Assembly: GCF_009796745.1 (NCBI RefSeq)
Contig: NZ_CP047024.1
Location: forward strand, 1,612,001-1,676,000
Source: Paraglaciecola sp. L1A13
Lineage (GTDB): Bacteria; Pseudomonadota; Gammaproteobacteria; Enterobacterales; Alteromonadaceae
DNA: 64,000 nt
Reading direction: 5' to 3'
Shown here: piece by piece, positions 55,120-64,000 of the stretch
Numbering within the stretch: the first letter of the stretch is position 1
Layout of the letters: each line of letters begins with the position of its first letter
Program-made: the position numbers and the translations under genes
The notes under the pieces: generated by a model
Told to the model about the DNA's origin: nothing
What the model saw: the letters and a program-made list of their open reading frames with translations, nothing else
Database searches by the model: none

Positions 55120-57902
55120 TGGGAATGGCCGAAGAAGCACCTTTGCTCGCCAGTCTTAAGGGCATTACTCATCGTTATGACGATACGGTAGCTGTTGATA
55201 ATGTCACATTAGACATTCCGACGGGGATGATGATCGGGTTGCTTGGGCCTGATGGTGTGGGCAAATCAACATTATTGGGACTCATTTCGGGGGCCAGAAA
55301 ACTTCAAGAAGGGAAATTACATGTTTTCGGTGGTGACATGGCGGTGGCGTCTCACCGTAATATTGTAGGTCCTCGAATTGCCTACTTACCTCAAGGATTG
55401 GGAAAAAATCTATACTCCGATCTTAGTGTGGAAGAGAACCTCGATTTTTTTGCTAAATTGTTTGGACAAAAATCACGAGAACGAAAAAACCGGATTGCCA
55501 AGCTAACTAAAGCGACTGGGCTTGGGCCGTTCTTGCATCGGCCTGCCGGTAAGTTGTCAGGGGGGATGAAGCAGAAACTTGGGCTTTGCTGCTCACTTAT
55601 TCATGATCCAGACTTACTTATCTTAGATGAGCCGACCACAGGTGTTGACCCATTGTCACGCAAACAGTTCTGGGATCTAATTGCCAAGATCCGTTCTGAA
55701 CGCCCAGTTATGAGTGTTATTGTATCCACTGCCTACATGGACGAAGCCGAAGGATTTGATTGGTTAGTCGCTATGGATGCAGGACATGTATTGGCATCCG
55801 GTACGCCTAAAGAGTTGAAAAGTAAGACGCAGACTGAAGATCTTGAAAGTGCATTCGTTGCATTATTGCCAGCTGAAAAGCGTGGAAGTGGATCTAAATT
55901 AGTTATCCCCGCATTGGAAACGAATGAGGGGGAAGCTGCCATTGTAGCCAAGGGAATTACCCGACGTTTCGGCGATTTTACTGCTGTAAACAACGTTAGC
56001 TTTGAGATAAAAGCAGGTGAGATTTTCGGTTTTCTAGGTTCCAACGGTTGTGGTAAAACAACGACCATGAAAATGCTAACAGGCCTTTTGCCGCTGTCCA
56101 GTGGTGAAGCGTTTCTATTTGGTAAGCCTGTAGATGCCAATGATTTACAGACGCGGACTAGGGTTGGTTTTATGTCTCAAGCGTTTTCGCTCTACGGAGA
56201 GTTAACCGTAGAGGCTAACCTGCTACTTCATGCACGTTTGTTTCATTTGCCACCCGAAAAAAGCGAGGAAAGAATTCATACGCTCGTTGAGCGTTTTGGG
56301 TTAAAGCACCAAATGCATACCAAAGCCGATGCGCTTCCACTTGGGATCCGCCAGCGGCTGTCGCTTGCTGTAGCCGTTATTCATGAACCTGAAATGCTAA
56401 TTTTAGATGAGCCCACATCAGGGGTCGATCCTGTCGCACGAGACGACTTTTGGAGACTCCTGGTTGAGCTGTCTCGCAAAGATAAAGTAACTATCTTTAT
56501 TTCCACGCACTTTATGAACGAAGCGCTGCGCTGCGATCGTATTTCGCTTATGCATGCTGGCAAGGTATTGGTATATGACGAACCACAACATTTAGTTGAG
56601 GCGAAAGGTGCGTCTTCTCTTGAAGAGGCTTTCATTAGTTATTTAAAAGACGCTATTGGCGATAGCACCGATGCGTTAAATGAAAAGGCGGCAGCCAGCG
56701 AAGAGTTAATTGTAACCGACGTTAGCGGTCCAGACGGTCCGAACAAGAGTAAGCACGATAAAGCTAAACCCAGTGGGTTTAGCTTTAAACGGCTCTTTGC
56801 CTATAGTTACAGAGAAATTATGGAGGTGATGCGAGATCCGGTGCGCCTAACGTTCGCATTTATAGGCAGTGCACTGCTGTTGATCGTTATCGCTTATGGA
56901 ATCTCTCTAGATGTAGAAGACTTGAGTTATGCCGCGTTTGACAATGATCAAACTCCACAAAGTCGCGAGTACTTGAGTCAATTTCAAGGTTCCCACTATT
57001 TTATCGAGCGGCCAGAAATACACAGCGAAGAAGAATTAGAGCGTAGAATGCAATCTAATGAAATTACCTTGGCACTTGAAATTCCTGTTGGTTTTGGACG
57101 TGACTTAAAAAAAGGTGAAACGCCATCGGTTTCAGCGTGGATAGACGGCGCAAACACGACCCGTGCGAGCACAATAGAAGGCTACGTTTCTGGGGTGCAT
57201 CTTTCCTATATCGTGCAATTGGCTACTAATGTAGGCATAGACGCCAGCGCTGCAGCCAATGTCAATCTAGAACCCAGATACCGTTATAATCCTTCTTTTG
57301 AAACTATTTATTCTATCGGTCCTAAAACGCCAGCTATGTTGCTATTGCTGTTTCCAGCAATTTTGATGGCAGTAAGCATGGCGCGTGAAAAAGAAATTGG
57401 CACTATTACCAACTTCTTTGTTACGCCTACGACGAGAATCGAGTTTTTGGTGGGTAAGCAGTTGCCTTATATAGCCATTGGCATGATTAATTTTGTTACC
57501 TTAACTTTGTTGGTTGTATTTTTGTTGCAGGTACCGTTAAAGGGTAGTGTGGTGGGCTTGGCAATAGGCGCATTCTTTTATGTTTTTGCCGCGACAGGGT
57601 TTGGTTTATTGATATCTACTTTAACCAAGTCACAAGTCGCTGCAGTATTTGCTACCGCGGTTTTTGCTTTGTTACCGACGGTTATGTTTTCAGGCATGAT
57701 CCAACCAACTTCTACCTTAGAGGGGGGAGGGTACTTGATTGGCACCTTATGGCCCGCAACCTACTATATGCACCTGAGTGTCGCGGCATTTACCAAAGGT
57801 TTAGGACTTTTTGATCTTATGCCAGATATTTATATTCTCGCGCTATTTGGGCCAATTTTTATTGTTATTACAGCGCTGTTTTTAAAGAAGCAGGAAAAAT
57901 AA
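55119..57902 (+). CDS. RbbA-like fused ABC ATPase/permease
   Basis: The 927-residue protein contains two ATPase domains (about 8-245 and 270-505) and a C-terminal ABC-2 permease (about 555-925). The first ATPase has Walker A GPDGVGKST and signature KLSGGMKQKLGL; the second has GSNGCGKTT and the atypical signature LPLGIRQRLSL, both as in E. coli RbbA (YhiH). RbbA was described as a ribosome-associated ATPase, but the fused permease and the flanking HlyD and permease genes point to an exporter. The substrate is unknown. Confidence 0.9.
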   Translation: MGMAEEAPLLASLKGITHRYDDTVAVDNVTLDIPTGMMIGLLGPDGVGKSTLLGLISGARKLQEGKLHVFGGDMAVASHRNIVGPRIAYLPQGLGKNLYSDLSVEENLDFFAKLFGQKSRERKNRIAKLTKATGLGPFLHRPAGKLSGGMKQKLGLCCSLIHDPDLLILDEPTTGVDPLSRKQFWDLIAKIRSERPVMSVIVSTAYMDEAEGFDWLVAMDAGHVLASGTPKELKSKTQTEDLESAFVALLPAEKRGSGSKLVIPALETNEGEAAIVAKGITRRFGDFTAVNNVSFEIKAGEIFGFLGSNGCGKTTTMKMLTGLLPLSSGEAFLFGKPVDANDLQTRTRVGFMSQAFSLYGELTVEANLLLHARLFHLPPEKSEERIHTLVERFGLKHQMHTKADALPLGIRQRLSLAVAVIHEPEMLILDEPTSGVDPVARDDFWRLLVELSRKDKVTIFISTHFMNEALRCDRISLMHAGKVLVYDEPQHLVEAKGASSLEEAFISYLKDAIGDSTDALNEKAAASEELIVTDVSGPDGPNKSKHDKAKPSGFSFKRLFAYSYREIMEVMRDPVRLTFAFIGSALLLIVIAYGISLDVEDLSYAAFDNDQTPQSREYLSQFQGSHYFIERPEIHSEEELERRMQSNEITLALEIPVGFGRDLKKGETPSVSAWIDGANTTRASTIEGYVSGVHLSYIVQLATNVGIDASAAANVNLEPRYRYNPSFETIYSIGPKTPAMLLLLFPAILMAVSMAREKEIGTITNFFVTPTTRIEFLVGKQLPYIAIGMINFVTLTLLVVFLLQVPLKGSVVGLAIGAFFYVFAATGFGLLISTLTKSQVAAVFATAVFALLPTVMFSGMIQPTSTLEGGGYLIGTLWPATYYMHLSVAAFTKGLGLFDLMPDIYILALFGPIFIVITALFLKKQEK

Positions 57903-59030
57903 GTGATGAGATCCTGGGTTAATATTTATTGGTTGGGTAGAAAAGAGTTACGCAGCGTTCTCGGTGATTTTGTGTTGGTTTTACTTATTGCCTATTCATT
58001 TAGTGTGGCCATATATGCTGAAGCGACAGCGACAAGTGAATCTGTTAATAATGCGTCGGTGGCTATTGTTGACGAAGATCACTCCGCATTGTCGCGCGCG
58101 ATAGCGAATGCGCTTTTTCCACCGTATTTTAAAGTACCAGAAGTCATTTCGGCAAATGAAGTGGATGAGGCAATGGATCATGATCGTTTTATGTTTGTGA
58201 TTTCTATTCCCCCCAATTTCGAGCGTGATGTTCGTAATGGCGACCAGCCCAGCATACAAATCAGCATTGACGCAACAGCGGTTATTCAGGCGAGCTTAGG
58301 TAACGCATATATTCAAAATATAGTGACTGACGAAGTTAATCATTATATTAATCGCTCAGATGAAGAAACAGTTTATCCAGTTGTATTGGTGCAAAGGCGC
58401 GCTTTTAATCCAAATGGAACCGGTATGTGGTTTGGAGCGATCAATTCATTACTTAATCAAATTTCAATGCTAACGATCATATTGACTGGCGCAGCCTTGT
58501 TACGTGAACGAGAGCATGGAACGATTGAGCATTTACTTGTTATGCCATTAACGTCTTTTCAAATTGTTATGTCGAAAGTGTGGGCAAACGGATTGATCAT
58601 TCTGGTTTCGTTCGTGTTGTCTACCTTCTTTATGGTAGAAGGAATATTAGATGTACCCATTGCTGGTTCACGTATGTTGCTCTTTGGTGGTACTGCACTT
58701 TATCTACTAGCCGCAGCCGCAATTGGTATTTTTTTGGGTACGGTTGCCCGTTCTATGGCACAGTTTGCATTATTACTATTAATGGTTATTGTGCCAATAA
58801 TGTTGCTCTCTGGTGGCCTGACGCCGATTGAAAGTCAGCCTGAAATTATTCAACCTATCACATGGTTATTACCGTCTCGTCATTACATGGCATTCGCTCA
58901 AGCCGTCGTTTTTCGCGGGGCGAATATCAGTATTGTTTGGCCACAAATGCTAACTATTTTTGGTTTAGGTACGGTCTTTTTTGGCGCAAGTTTAATGTTG
59001 TTTAGACGCTCGATTAGTGTCAGTAAGTAA
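57903..59030 (+). CDS. ABC-2 type permease (YhhJ-like)
   Basis: The 375-residue protein has the ABC-2 permease layout: one N-terminal helix (GDFVLVLLIAYSFSVAIYAEA), a large extracytoplasmic domain, then five or six C-terminal helices. The LLREREHGTIEHLLVMPL segment is typical. With the preceding HlyD and RbbA-like genes it copies the yhiI-rbbA-yhhJ set. The ATG at 57906 also exists, one codon after the GTG at 57903. Confidence 0.9.
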   Translation: MMRSWVNIYWLGRKELRSVLGDFVLVLLIAYSFSVAIYAEATATSESVNNASVAIVDEDHSALSRAIANALFPPYFKVPEVISANEVDEAMDHDRFMFVISIPPNFERDVRNGDQPSIQISIDATAVIQASLGNAYIQNIVTDEVNHYINRSDEETVYPVVLVQRRAFNPNGTGMWFGAINSLLNQISMLTIILTGAALLREREHGTIEHLLVMPLTSFQIVMSKVWANGLIILVSFVLSTFFMVEGILDVPIAGSRMLLFGGTALYLLAAAAIGIFLGTVARSMAQFALLLLMVIVPIMLLSGGLTPIESQPEIIQPITWLLPSRHYMAFAQAVVFRGANISIVWPQMLTIFGLGTVFFGASLMLFRRSISVSK

Positions 59031-59213
59031 TAAGCCAGACACGTTTTAACCGTCTTAACTAAGTCTAATAGTAAAGGCTTCTCACAGCGACGCCTGGCAT
59101 GTTATTACTCGGTTGCGGTCATTTGATAGATAAGCGAAGCACTCGTTATTTTTGTCAACTGGTCAAATATGCAAATTACAGTTTCTGCTGCCTGTTCTTA
59201 GTCAAGCATATGA

Positions 59214-59258
59214 TATAATTCTGCGCTAATTTTTAAAGAGGCTGTTTTTCAGCCTTTT
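59214..59258 (+). promoter_or_regulatory. Perfect -10 box followed by a terminator-like leader hairpin before miaE
   Basis: A consensus TATAAT lies at 59214-59219, with no good -35. Downstream, AGGCTG (59239-59244) pairs with CAGCCT (59250-59255) around TTTTT and is followed by TTTATTT. The hairpin lies between the -10 and the miaE start, so it may attenuate miaE or may only end the upstream ABC operon. Confidence 0.45.
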
Positions 59259-59302
59259 ATTTAAAACCATGCACGTCGATTTATTAAAAGGTTACTGTTA
59301 AT

Positions 59303-60055
59303 TTGGAAAACTTGTTAGCACCCATTCAAGGGTTTTTAAACTGCGAAACCCCAGATGCGTGGGTAGCGGAAGCGGCCAAAAAAGAGAATTTAGCGGTACT
59401 GTTAACTGATCACCTGATATGTGAATTAAAAGCCGCTCAGAGTGCAATGTTCCTAATACGTCGCTATGCCGTAGATGCGGATAGTGCGAAAGCACTTCTT
59501 GATTGGTTGAAGCCCTATGAAGATTTCACTTATCGTCAAATCGGTGACTGGCGTGAGCTTGAAAAGTTTAAGTTGAACAAATCCATGCTGGTCAAATCAG
59601 GTAGTCGTTATGGGCAAGATTTAGTCGATAAAATGGTCATGCTTATTCGTGAAGAATTACATCATTTTTATCAAGTGCTCGAAATGATGAACAACTATGG
59701 TGTCGTGTACGACAAAATTGAATCAAGCCGCTATGCCAAAGGTCTTTTGAGACATGTTAAAACCCACGAGCCCGATGCCTTGATCGACAAATTAATTTGT
59801 GGTGCGTATATAGAAGCCCGCTCTTGTGAACGATTTGCCAAAATCGCGCCATTTTTAGATAAGCATTTAGGTGATTTTTACATATCGCTATTGCGCTCAG
59901 AAGCACGTCATTATCAAGATTACTTGACCCTAGCGACGGATATTGCAGGTAAGGATATATCACAACGCATTGCATATTTCGGTGAAGTAGAAGCGGATTT
60001 GATTTCGTCATCTGACGAGGATTTCAAATTTCACAGTGGACTGCCTAGCCAATAA
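59303..60055 (+). CDS. miaE: tRNA-(ms2io6A37)-hydroxylase MiaE
   Basis: MiaE is a non-heme di-iron monooxygenase that hydroxylates the isopentenyl side chain of ms2i6A37 in tRNA. In the 250-residue frame the ferritin-like iron ligands can be read as CELKAAQSA, IREELHHFYQV, EARSCERFAKI and SEARHYQDYL, two E/ExxH pairs. Length is slightly under the Salmonella enzyme. The start is a TTG (MENLLAPIQGFL) with a weak upstream AAGG. The enzyme depends on oxygen and on MiaA/MiaB products made elsewhere. Confidence 0.92.
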   Translation: MENLLAPIQGFLNCETPDAWVAEAAKKENLAVLLTDHLICELKAAQSAMFLIRRYAVDADSAKALLDWLKPYEDFTYRQIGDWRELEKFKLNKSMLVKSGSRYGQDLVDKMVMLIREELHHFYQVLEMMNNYGVVYDKIESSRYAKGLLRHVKTHEPDALIDKLICGAYIEARSCERFAKIAPFLDKHLGDFYISLLRSEARHYQDYLTLATDIAGKDISQRIAYFGEVEADLISSSDEDFKFHSGLPSQ

Positions 60056-60085
60056 TTCATTGCTCCAAACAGTAGGCGCTGGTTA

Positions 60086-60580
60086 TTACTTTAGTAATTC
60101 TTTTAACTGATGGATTATTTTGAACGACTGTTTATCCGCGAGAGGCAGTTCAAGTGGCGGCTGTGAAGCATGCTGTGGGTTGTACCAAGCAGCATTTATC
60201 CCAGATGCTAGGGCTGGAAGGATATCTTTAGCAAATGTGTCGCCGACCATGGTTAGTGAGCTCGTTTCTGCTTTTAGTTGTTTAATGATTGAGTAGTAAA
60301 AGTCGGCAGATGTTTTGTGTAGGCCGGTATTGGCATAACAAAAGTATCCGTTGATAAAACAAGATAGTCCAACACGATCGAATGCCTTTTTAATATCTGC
60401 TTCGCAAGAGTCCATTGCACTTGTGGCGATATAAATCTTATGACTATGGGCTAAATGACGTAACGTTGCTTTTGCCCCCTCAACACATTTTACTGTTCCC
60501 CATTGATACATCTTTCCGCGTGATTCAGGGAAGTCGACCATCAATGTATTTCCCCAATCGAATAAATATGTTTTGCCCAT
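60086..60580 (-). CDS. HAD-superfamily hydrolase
   Basis: The 164-residue protein shows HAD motif I as LFDWGNTL, motif II Ser/Thr in IYIATSAMDS, a conserved Lys (LHKTSADFY) and motif IV VGDTFAKDI. Motif I has Gly at the +2 position where phosphatases have Asp, a variant seen in several HAD subfamilies. The substrate is unknown. It is divergent from the DoxX gene. Confidence 0.85.
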   Translation of the reverse strand: MGKTYLFDWGNTLMVDFPESRGKMYQWGTVKCVEGAKATLRHLAHSHKIYIATSAMDSCEADIKKAFDRVGLSCFINGYFCYANTGLHKTSADFYYSIIKQLKAETSSLTMVGDTFAKDILPALASGINAAWYNPQHASQPPLELPLADKQSFKIIHQLKELLK

Positions 60581-60735
60581 GGTTATGCCTAAAATTAAGA
60601 ATGAAAGGTATTAAAATCAGATTTTAAGCCCTTATCTACGCTATTTTACATCAATTATGTGTTTTTTTCGTTTATTGATGAAAGTCTTTTCGATTATCTG
60701 CTATCTATTGAATAACAGTTTTTAATGGAAAAATT

Positions 60736-61356
60736 ATGAGTATCGTCAATTTAGCAATTGGTGCACAGCGCACTTTAGAGAAAACCGCGGTCTTTGAAGG
60801 CATCGCACCTTTACTTCTTCGTTTGTATTTAGCGCCCATTATGATCCAAGCTGGTTGGACAAAGTTAGGCAGTTTTGAAAACACAGTTGATTGGTTTGCA
60901 AATGCTGACTATGGATTAGGTTTACCTGCCCCCGCTTTATTGGCGTCTCTCGCGATTGCAGCTGAATTGCTCGGTGGTGTATTTATTTTGCTTGGCTTAG
61001 CGACACGCTGGGCATCAATTCCATTAATGTTTACTATGCTAATCGCTGCATTCTCAGTACATTGGCCAAACGGCTGGCCGGCTATCGCAGATGCATCTAG
61101 CTGGTTATCAGACGGTACCATTATGTTTAACGAGAATGTTATGAGTGCCCCGGATAAGCTTGCGGCAGCGAAAGGTTTGCTACAAGAACACGGTAATTAT
61201 GACTGGTTAACCTCAAGTGGTAAGTTTGTTGTGCTCAACAACGGTATTGAATTTGCGATGACGTATTTCTTTATGTTGTTGTCATTGTTTTTTACCGGCG
61301 GCGGTAAATTCACCAGTGTGGACTATTTTTTACGTAGAAAATTTATGCCTAACTAG
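60736..61356 (+). CDS. DoxX-family membrane protein
   Basis: The 206-residue protein has four hydrophobic helices with DoxX text LLLRLYLAPIMIQAGWTKLGSF and AAELLGGVFILLGLATRW. DoxX-like proteins are small quinone-linked or redox-related membrane proteins, mostly uncharacterised. Length exceeds the minimal DoxX by an extra periplasmic loop (about 115-160). It is followed by a terminator. Confidence 0.86.
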   Translation: MSIVNLAIGAQRTLEKTAVFEGIAPLLLRLYLAPIMIQAGWTKLGSFENTVDWFANADYGLGLPAPALLASLAIAAELLGGVFILLGLATRWASIPLMFTMLIAAFSVHWPNGWPAIADASSWLSDGTIMFNENVMSAPDKLAAAKGLLQEHGNYDWLTSSGKFVVLNNGIEFAMTYFFMLLSLFFTGGGKFTSVDYFLRRKFMPN

Positions 61357-61376
61357 ATATAAATTCTTTAAAAATC

Positions 61377-61401
61377 AAGGCGCATTCTGCGCCTTTTTTT
61401 A
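61377..61401 (+). terminator. Rho-independent terminator after DoxX gene
   Basis: AAGGCGCA (61377-61384) pairs with TGCGCCTT (61388-61395) around TTC, followed by T residues. It separates the DoxX gene from the nitroreductase. Confidence 0.9.
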
Positions 61402-61471
61402 TTGCTCCTGCTTTCGATAGTCGCCATAATAATATTCTAAATTCAATTTTTATTTGAGGTCTTTTTATTCC

Positions 61472-62023
61472 ATGGATGCTTTAAATTTGCTGCTTAATCG
61501 CAGTTCTCATCCCAGATTACAAGCACCTGCACCGGCAGGTGATGAATTAGACAATATTATGCAAGCAGCACTACGAGCACCCGATCATGCATGTTTGTCG
61601 CCTTGGCGTTTTATCGTCTGTGAAAAGGAGGGGTTGGCAAAATTAGGCGATATCTTTGAACAAGCCGCGATTGCTGCCGACATGACAGAAAAAGAAATTG
61701 CCCGAGCACCGGAGTTACCTAAGCGTGCACCTATGGTTATTGTGGCAATTGCCAAGTATGTGGAACATCCAAAAGTACCTTGGGTAGAGCAGGTTGCTTC
61801 AGCTTCGTGTGCCGTGCACGCAATGCAAATGGCGGCAGTAGCACAAGGGTTTAACGGAATTTGGCGTACTGGGAGTTATGCTCAAAACCCCGATGTAAAA
61901 ACTGCGTTGGGATGTGCAGAACAAGACGAAATTGTGGGGTTTTTATACCTTGGAACACCCGCTACGGAGCTTTCGTCAAAAACTGCCCGAGACGTGAGCA
62001 AATTTTTTGAACGTTGGTATTAG
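61472..62023 (+). CDS. ydjA: NAD(P)H nitroreductase, YdjA type
   Basis: The 183-residue protein is a minimal FMN-dependent nitroreductase. Family text includes MDALNLLLNRSS, LRAPDHACLSPWRF, MQMAAVAQGFNGIWRTGSYA and the closing EIVGFLYLGTP, which match YdjA of E. coli closely. YdjA-type enzymes are the smallest of the superfamily and their physiological substrate is unclear. I use the ATG at 61472; the frame opens at a TTG at 61454. Confidence 0.92.
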   Translation: MDALNLLLNRSSHPRLQAPAPAGDELDNIMQAALRAPDHACLSPWRFIVCEKEGLAKLGDIFEQAAIAADMTEKEIARAPELPKRAPMVIVAIAKYVEHPKVPWVEQVASASCAVHAMQMAAVAQGFNGIWRTGSYAQNPDVKTALGCAEQDEIVGFLYLGTPATELSSKTARDVSKFFERWY

Positions 62024-62087
62024 CGTTTACTATTTACTTGTTTAACTCTGAGCAATGCGTATTGCCCAGAGTAACATGGTGATAGGA

Positions 62088-63428
62088 CTATTCGTCGTTG
62101 TCTTCTATTACTTGACGGGGTTTACGTTTCATTGGGCGATCGCCTACTTCTGTACCTTGCATAGGTTTAACCCGCTCGGGTCCTTGATTATTTGCCCCTC
62201 CCGAAGATTTTGTTCGCGCATTAGCATCTTCATTTGCTGATTTTTTAACGGCTGATTTTGCTTTTTTCGGCGGGCGTAAGCCTTTAAATTTAGCGGTTAA
62301 GCCTTCAACTTCGCTGAAGCTGACTTCCTGCTGCAAAAAGTCTTTAATCGATAAATAGCTCGCCCAGTCTTTTGGTCCAACAAAAGAGACCGCTTCACCT
62401 TTGTTACCGGCACGGCCAGTTCGGCCTACGCGGTGCACGTATTCATCGGCTAGCTTAGGTAAGTCAAAGTTTACTACCAGTGATACATTCAGTAAATCGA
62501 GTCCGCGAGATGCTATATCAGTGGTTACAAGGATATGTTGTTGTCCGCGGCCAAATTCGCTCATTATATTATTACGCTGACCTTGAGTTAAATTACCGCT
62601 TAACGCAATGCTATACAACCCTTGCTCTTTTAACAGATTCGACAAGCGCTCGGTGTCTGCTCTGGTCGCAGTAAAAACGATGACTTGGCGATGATCTTTC
62701 TCGTTGATCATATGTGCTAATAATCGTTCTTTATGTGTCACATTATCCGCTAATAAAAAACGTTGTTGAATATCTTTATGTTCCGCGCCCGATACACCGA
62801 TACTGATACGATGAGGCGCTTTTAGCATCGACTGAGTGAGATAATGTAATGCGGCATTATCTAATGTGGCCGAGAACATCATAGATTGACGCTTGCGGTG
62901 ATCGGCTGCGGCATTAATTTGCTTTAGCTGAGCAGAAAAACCTAAATCAAGCATGCGATCAGCTTCATCTAAGATAAGCATTTCTAAACCGTTTAAATAT
63001 AAAGACTTACCGGTTAAGTGATCAGCTATGCGACCGGCGGTGCCTACAACAAATTGTGGGTGATGGCGTAAAGCTTTTACTTGATCGTTAAAGTTTTCGC
63101 CTCCGAGAATTAATGCTGCTTTTAATTGATGTTTAGAGATCAACCATTTAAGTTGTAAAAAGACCTGTTTCGCCAGTTCCCGAGTTGGCGCGAGAATAAG
63201 CACTCGGGGATCTTTTCGGCTAAGGGGTTGCTTGGTTAGCACCCTTTGTACCGCAGGTAACAAGAAAGCTAAGGTTTTGCCTGAGCCCGTTTTTGACGAG
63301 GCAATCAGATCCTTACCCATAAGGGCATAAGGTATAGCTTGCGCTTGAATTTCGGTCGCTTGAGCAAAGCCTTTTATTTCTAAGGCCTTGCCTAGGCGGT
63401 GGTCTAATGGTAAATCGCTAAATTGCAA
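62088..63428 (-). CDS. DEAD-box ATP-dependent RNA helicase
   Basis: The 446-residue protein has the ordered helicase motifs: Q motif (GFAQATEIQAQAIP), I ASSKTGSGKT, Ia APTRELA, Ib GTAGRI, II LDEADRMLD, III FSATL, IV VIVFTATRAD, V TTDIASRGLD and VI HRVGRTGRAG. After residue 375 a basic, low-complexity tail rich in Lys, Asn and Gly may bind RNA. It belongs to the RhlE/SrmB/DeaD-like group, but the closest named member is not clear from reading alone. Confidence 0.93.
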   Translation of the reverse strand: MQFSDLPLDHRLGKALEIKGFAQATEIQAQAIPYALMGKDLIASSKTGSGKTLAFLLPAVQRVLTKQPLSRKDPRVLILAPTRELAKQVFLQLKWLISKHQLKAALILGGENFNDQVKALRHHPQFVVGTAGRIADHLTGKSLYLNGLEMLILDEADRMLDLGFSAQLKQINAAADHRKRQSMMFSATLDNAALHYLTQSMLKAPHRISIGVSGAEHKDIQQRFLLADNVTHKERLLAHMINEKDHRQVIVFTATRADTERLSNLLKEQGLYSIALSGNLTQGQRNNIMSEFGRGQQHILVTTDIASRGLDLLNVSLVVNFDLPKLADEYVHRVGRTGRAGNKGEAVSFVGPKDWASYLSIKDFLQQEVSFSEVEGLTAKFKGLRPPKKAKSAVKKSANEDANARTKSSGGANNQGPERVKPMQGTEVGDRPMKRKPRQVIEDNDE

Positions 63429-63522
63429 AAAATAAGTACTCTAAAATGTAATTGAGCGCATTATACAATTGCCGCGCTAATTATGGAGTTTTTATTTTAG
63501 TTTTCGCTTTCAAGTGACAATG

Positions 63523-64000
63523 TCACACTTGCATCTCTGGAACATCAGCAACGACAATCAGTTTACCCGCTGTTTTATTTTTAATTTCATTAATACTCAC
63601 CCCTGGTGCTCGTTCTAATAAATAAAATGCACCGTCTTTAACTTCGATAACCGCCAAATCAGTAATAATACGGTTAATACAGTTCACACCCGTCAGTGGT
63701 AGGGTGCACGCTTCGAGCAGTTTTGAATTACCGTGTTTATCTGCGTGGGTCATGGTCACGATAATATTCTTCGCCCCAGCGACAAGATCCATGGCGCCTC
63801 CCATCCCTTTAATCAGTTTACCCGGGATCATCCATGACGCAATGCTTCCGGTAACGTCGACTTCAAATGCGCCTAGCACGGTCACGTCAACATGCCCCCC
63901 TCGGATCATTGCAAAACTCTCAGCTGAACTAAAAATTGATGCGCCCACACCAGCGGTAACGGTTTCTTTTCCAGCATTGATCATATCAGCATCAACGTTT
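63523..64000 (-). CDS. scoB: 3-oxoacid CoA-transferase subunit B, partial (5' end outside window)
   Basis: The minus-strand frame enters at 64000 reading [17 protein letters not shown] and ends at 63523. It shows CoA-transferase B text: [64 protein letters not shown] and ITDLAVIEV. The subunit transfers CoA between succinyl-CoA or acetyl-CoA and a 3-oxoacid. The active-site Glu-Asn-Gly motif should lie upstream, outside the window, and so cannot be checked. Subunit A would normally be the preceding gene in this operon. Confidence 0.93.
   Translation of the reverse strand, partial: NVDADMINAGKETVTAGVGASIFSSAESFAMIRGGHVDVTVLGAFEVDVTGSIASWMIPGKLIKGMGGAMDLVAGAKNIIVTMTHADKHGNSKLLEACTLPLTGVNCINRIITDLAVIEVKDGAFYLLERAPGVSINEIKNKTAGKLIVVADVPEMQV

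Noticed and set aside
57996..58259. Minus-strand frame inside the YhhJ-like gene
   Set aside because: Shadow of the real permease frame; composition is not protein-like.

Overview
The window looks like chromosomal core sequence from a marine gammaproteobacterium of the Alteromonadales, most like the Alteromonas/Glaciecola/Paraglaciecola group. This is inferred from moderate GC, gene order and protein flavour; no database search was possible. I see no phage, transposon, CRISPR array or plasmid machinery. Gene density is high and nearly every gene belongs to a recognisable family.

Layout. (1) Positions 1-10594, minus strand, form one long cell-wall and housekeeping run. Transcribed order is leuS, lptE, holA, nadD, rsfS, rlmH, mrdA (PBP2), rodA, mltB, rlpA; rlpA is cut by the window edge. 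(2) 10930-20675 holds a Lon-like protease, slyD and yhbY, then rlmE-ftsH-folP-glmM-tpiA-secG and tRNA-Leu(GAG). glmM is interrupted by an extra G in a run of eight. (3) 20774-24100 holds an orphan ABC ATPase and the ribosomal operon rpsP-rimM-trmD-rplS. (4) 24169-29767 is a mixed region: a glyoxalase-fold gene divergent from soxR with a SoxR-type operator between them, then rlmF, a maltose-acetyltransferase-like gene, a J-domain protein and an M3 peptidase lipoprotein. (5) 30172-34340 is an aromatic amino-acid block: aroF-tyrA behind a TyrR box, a YoaK-like membrane protein, and convergent pheA. (6) 34575-38297 is a signalling block: a double-receiver protein, yciH, and a STAS antagonist next to a receiver/PP2C/kinase protein (CrsA-CrsR-like partner switch), then a GNAT acetyltransferase. 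(7) 38310-42142 is a ferric-iron ABC importer behind a Fur box. (8) 42240-46904 holds a TerB-like protein, an EF-hand protein and the GlrK-QseG-GlrR two-component set. (9) 47114-52933 is the conserved truA, accD-folC-dedD-cvpA-purF series. (10) 53097-59030 holds a Yip1 protein and an HlyD/RbbA/YhhJ-type ABC export set. (11) 59303-64000 holds miaE, a HAD hydrolase, DoxX, a YdjA-like nitroreductase, a DEAD-box helicase and the start-truncated B subunit of a 3-oxoacid CoA-transferase.

Most of the window is ordinary. The points most worth checking are the glmM frameshift in a G8 tract, the SoxR-controlled glyoxalase-like gene, the partner-switch module beside a protein with a degenerate receiver, possible leader terminators before pheA and miaE, and the orphan ABC ATPase. 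I did not find a clearly undescribed multi-gene system.
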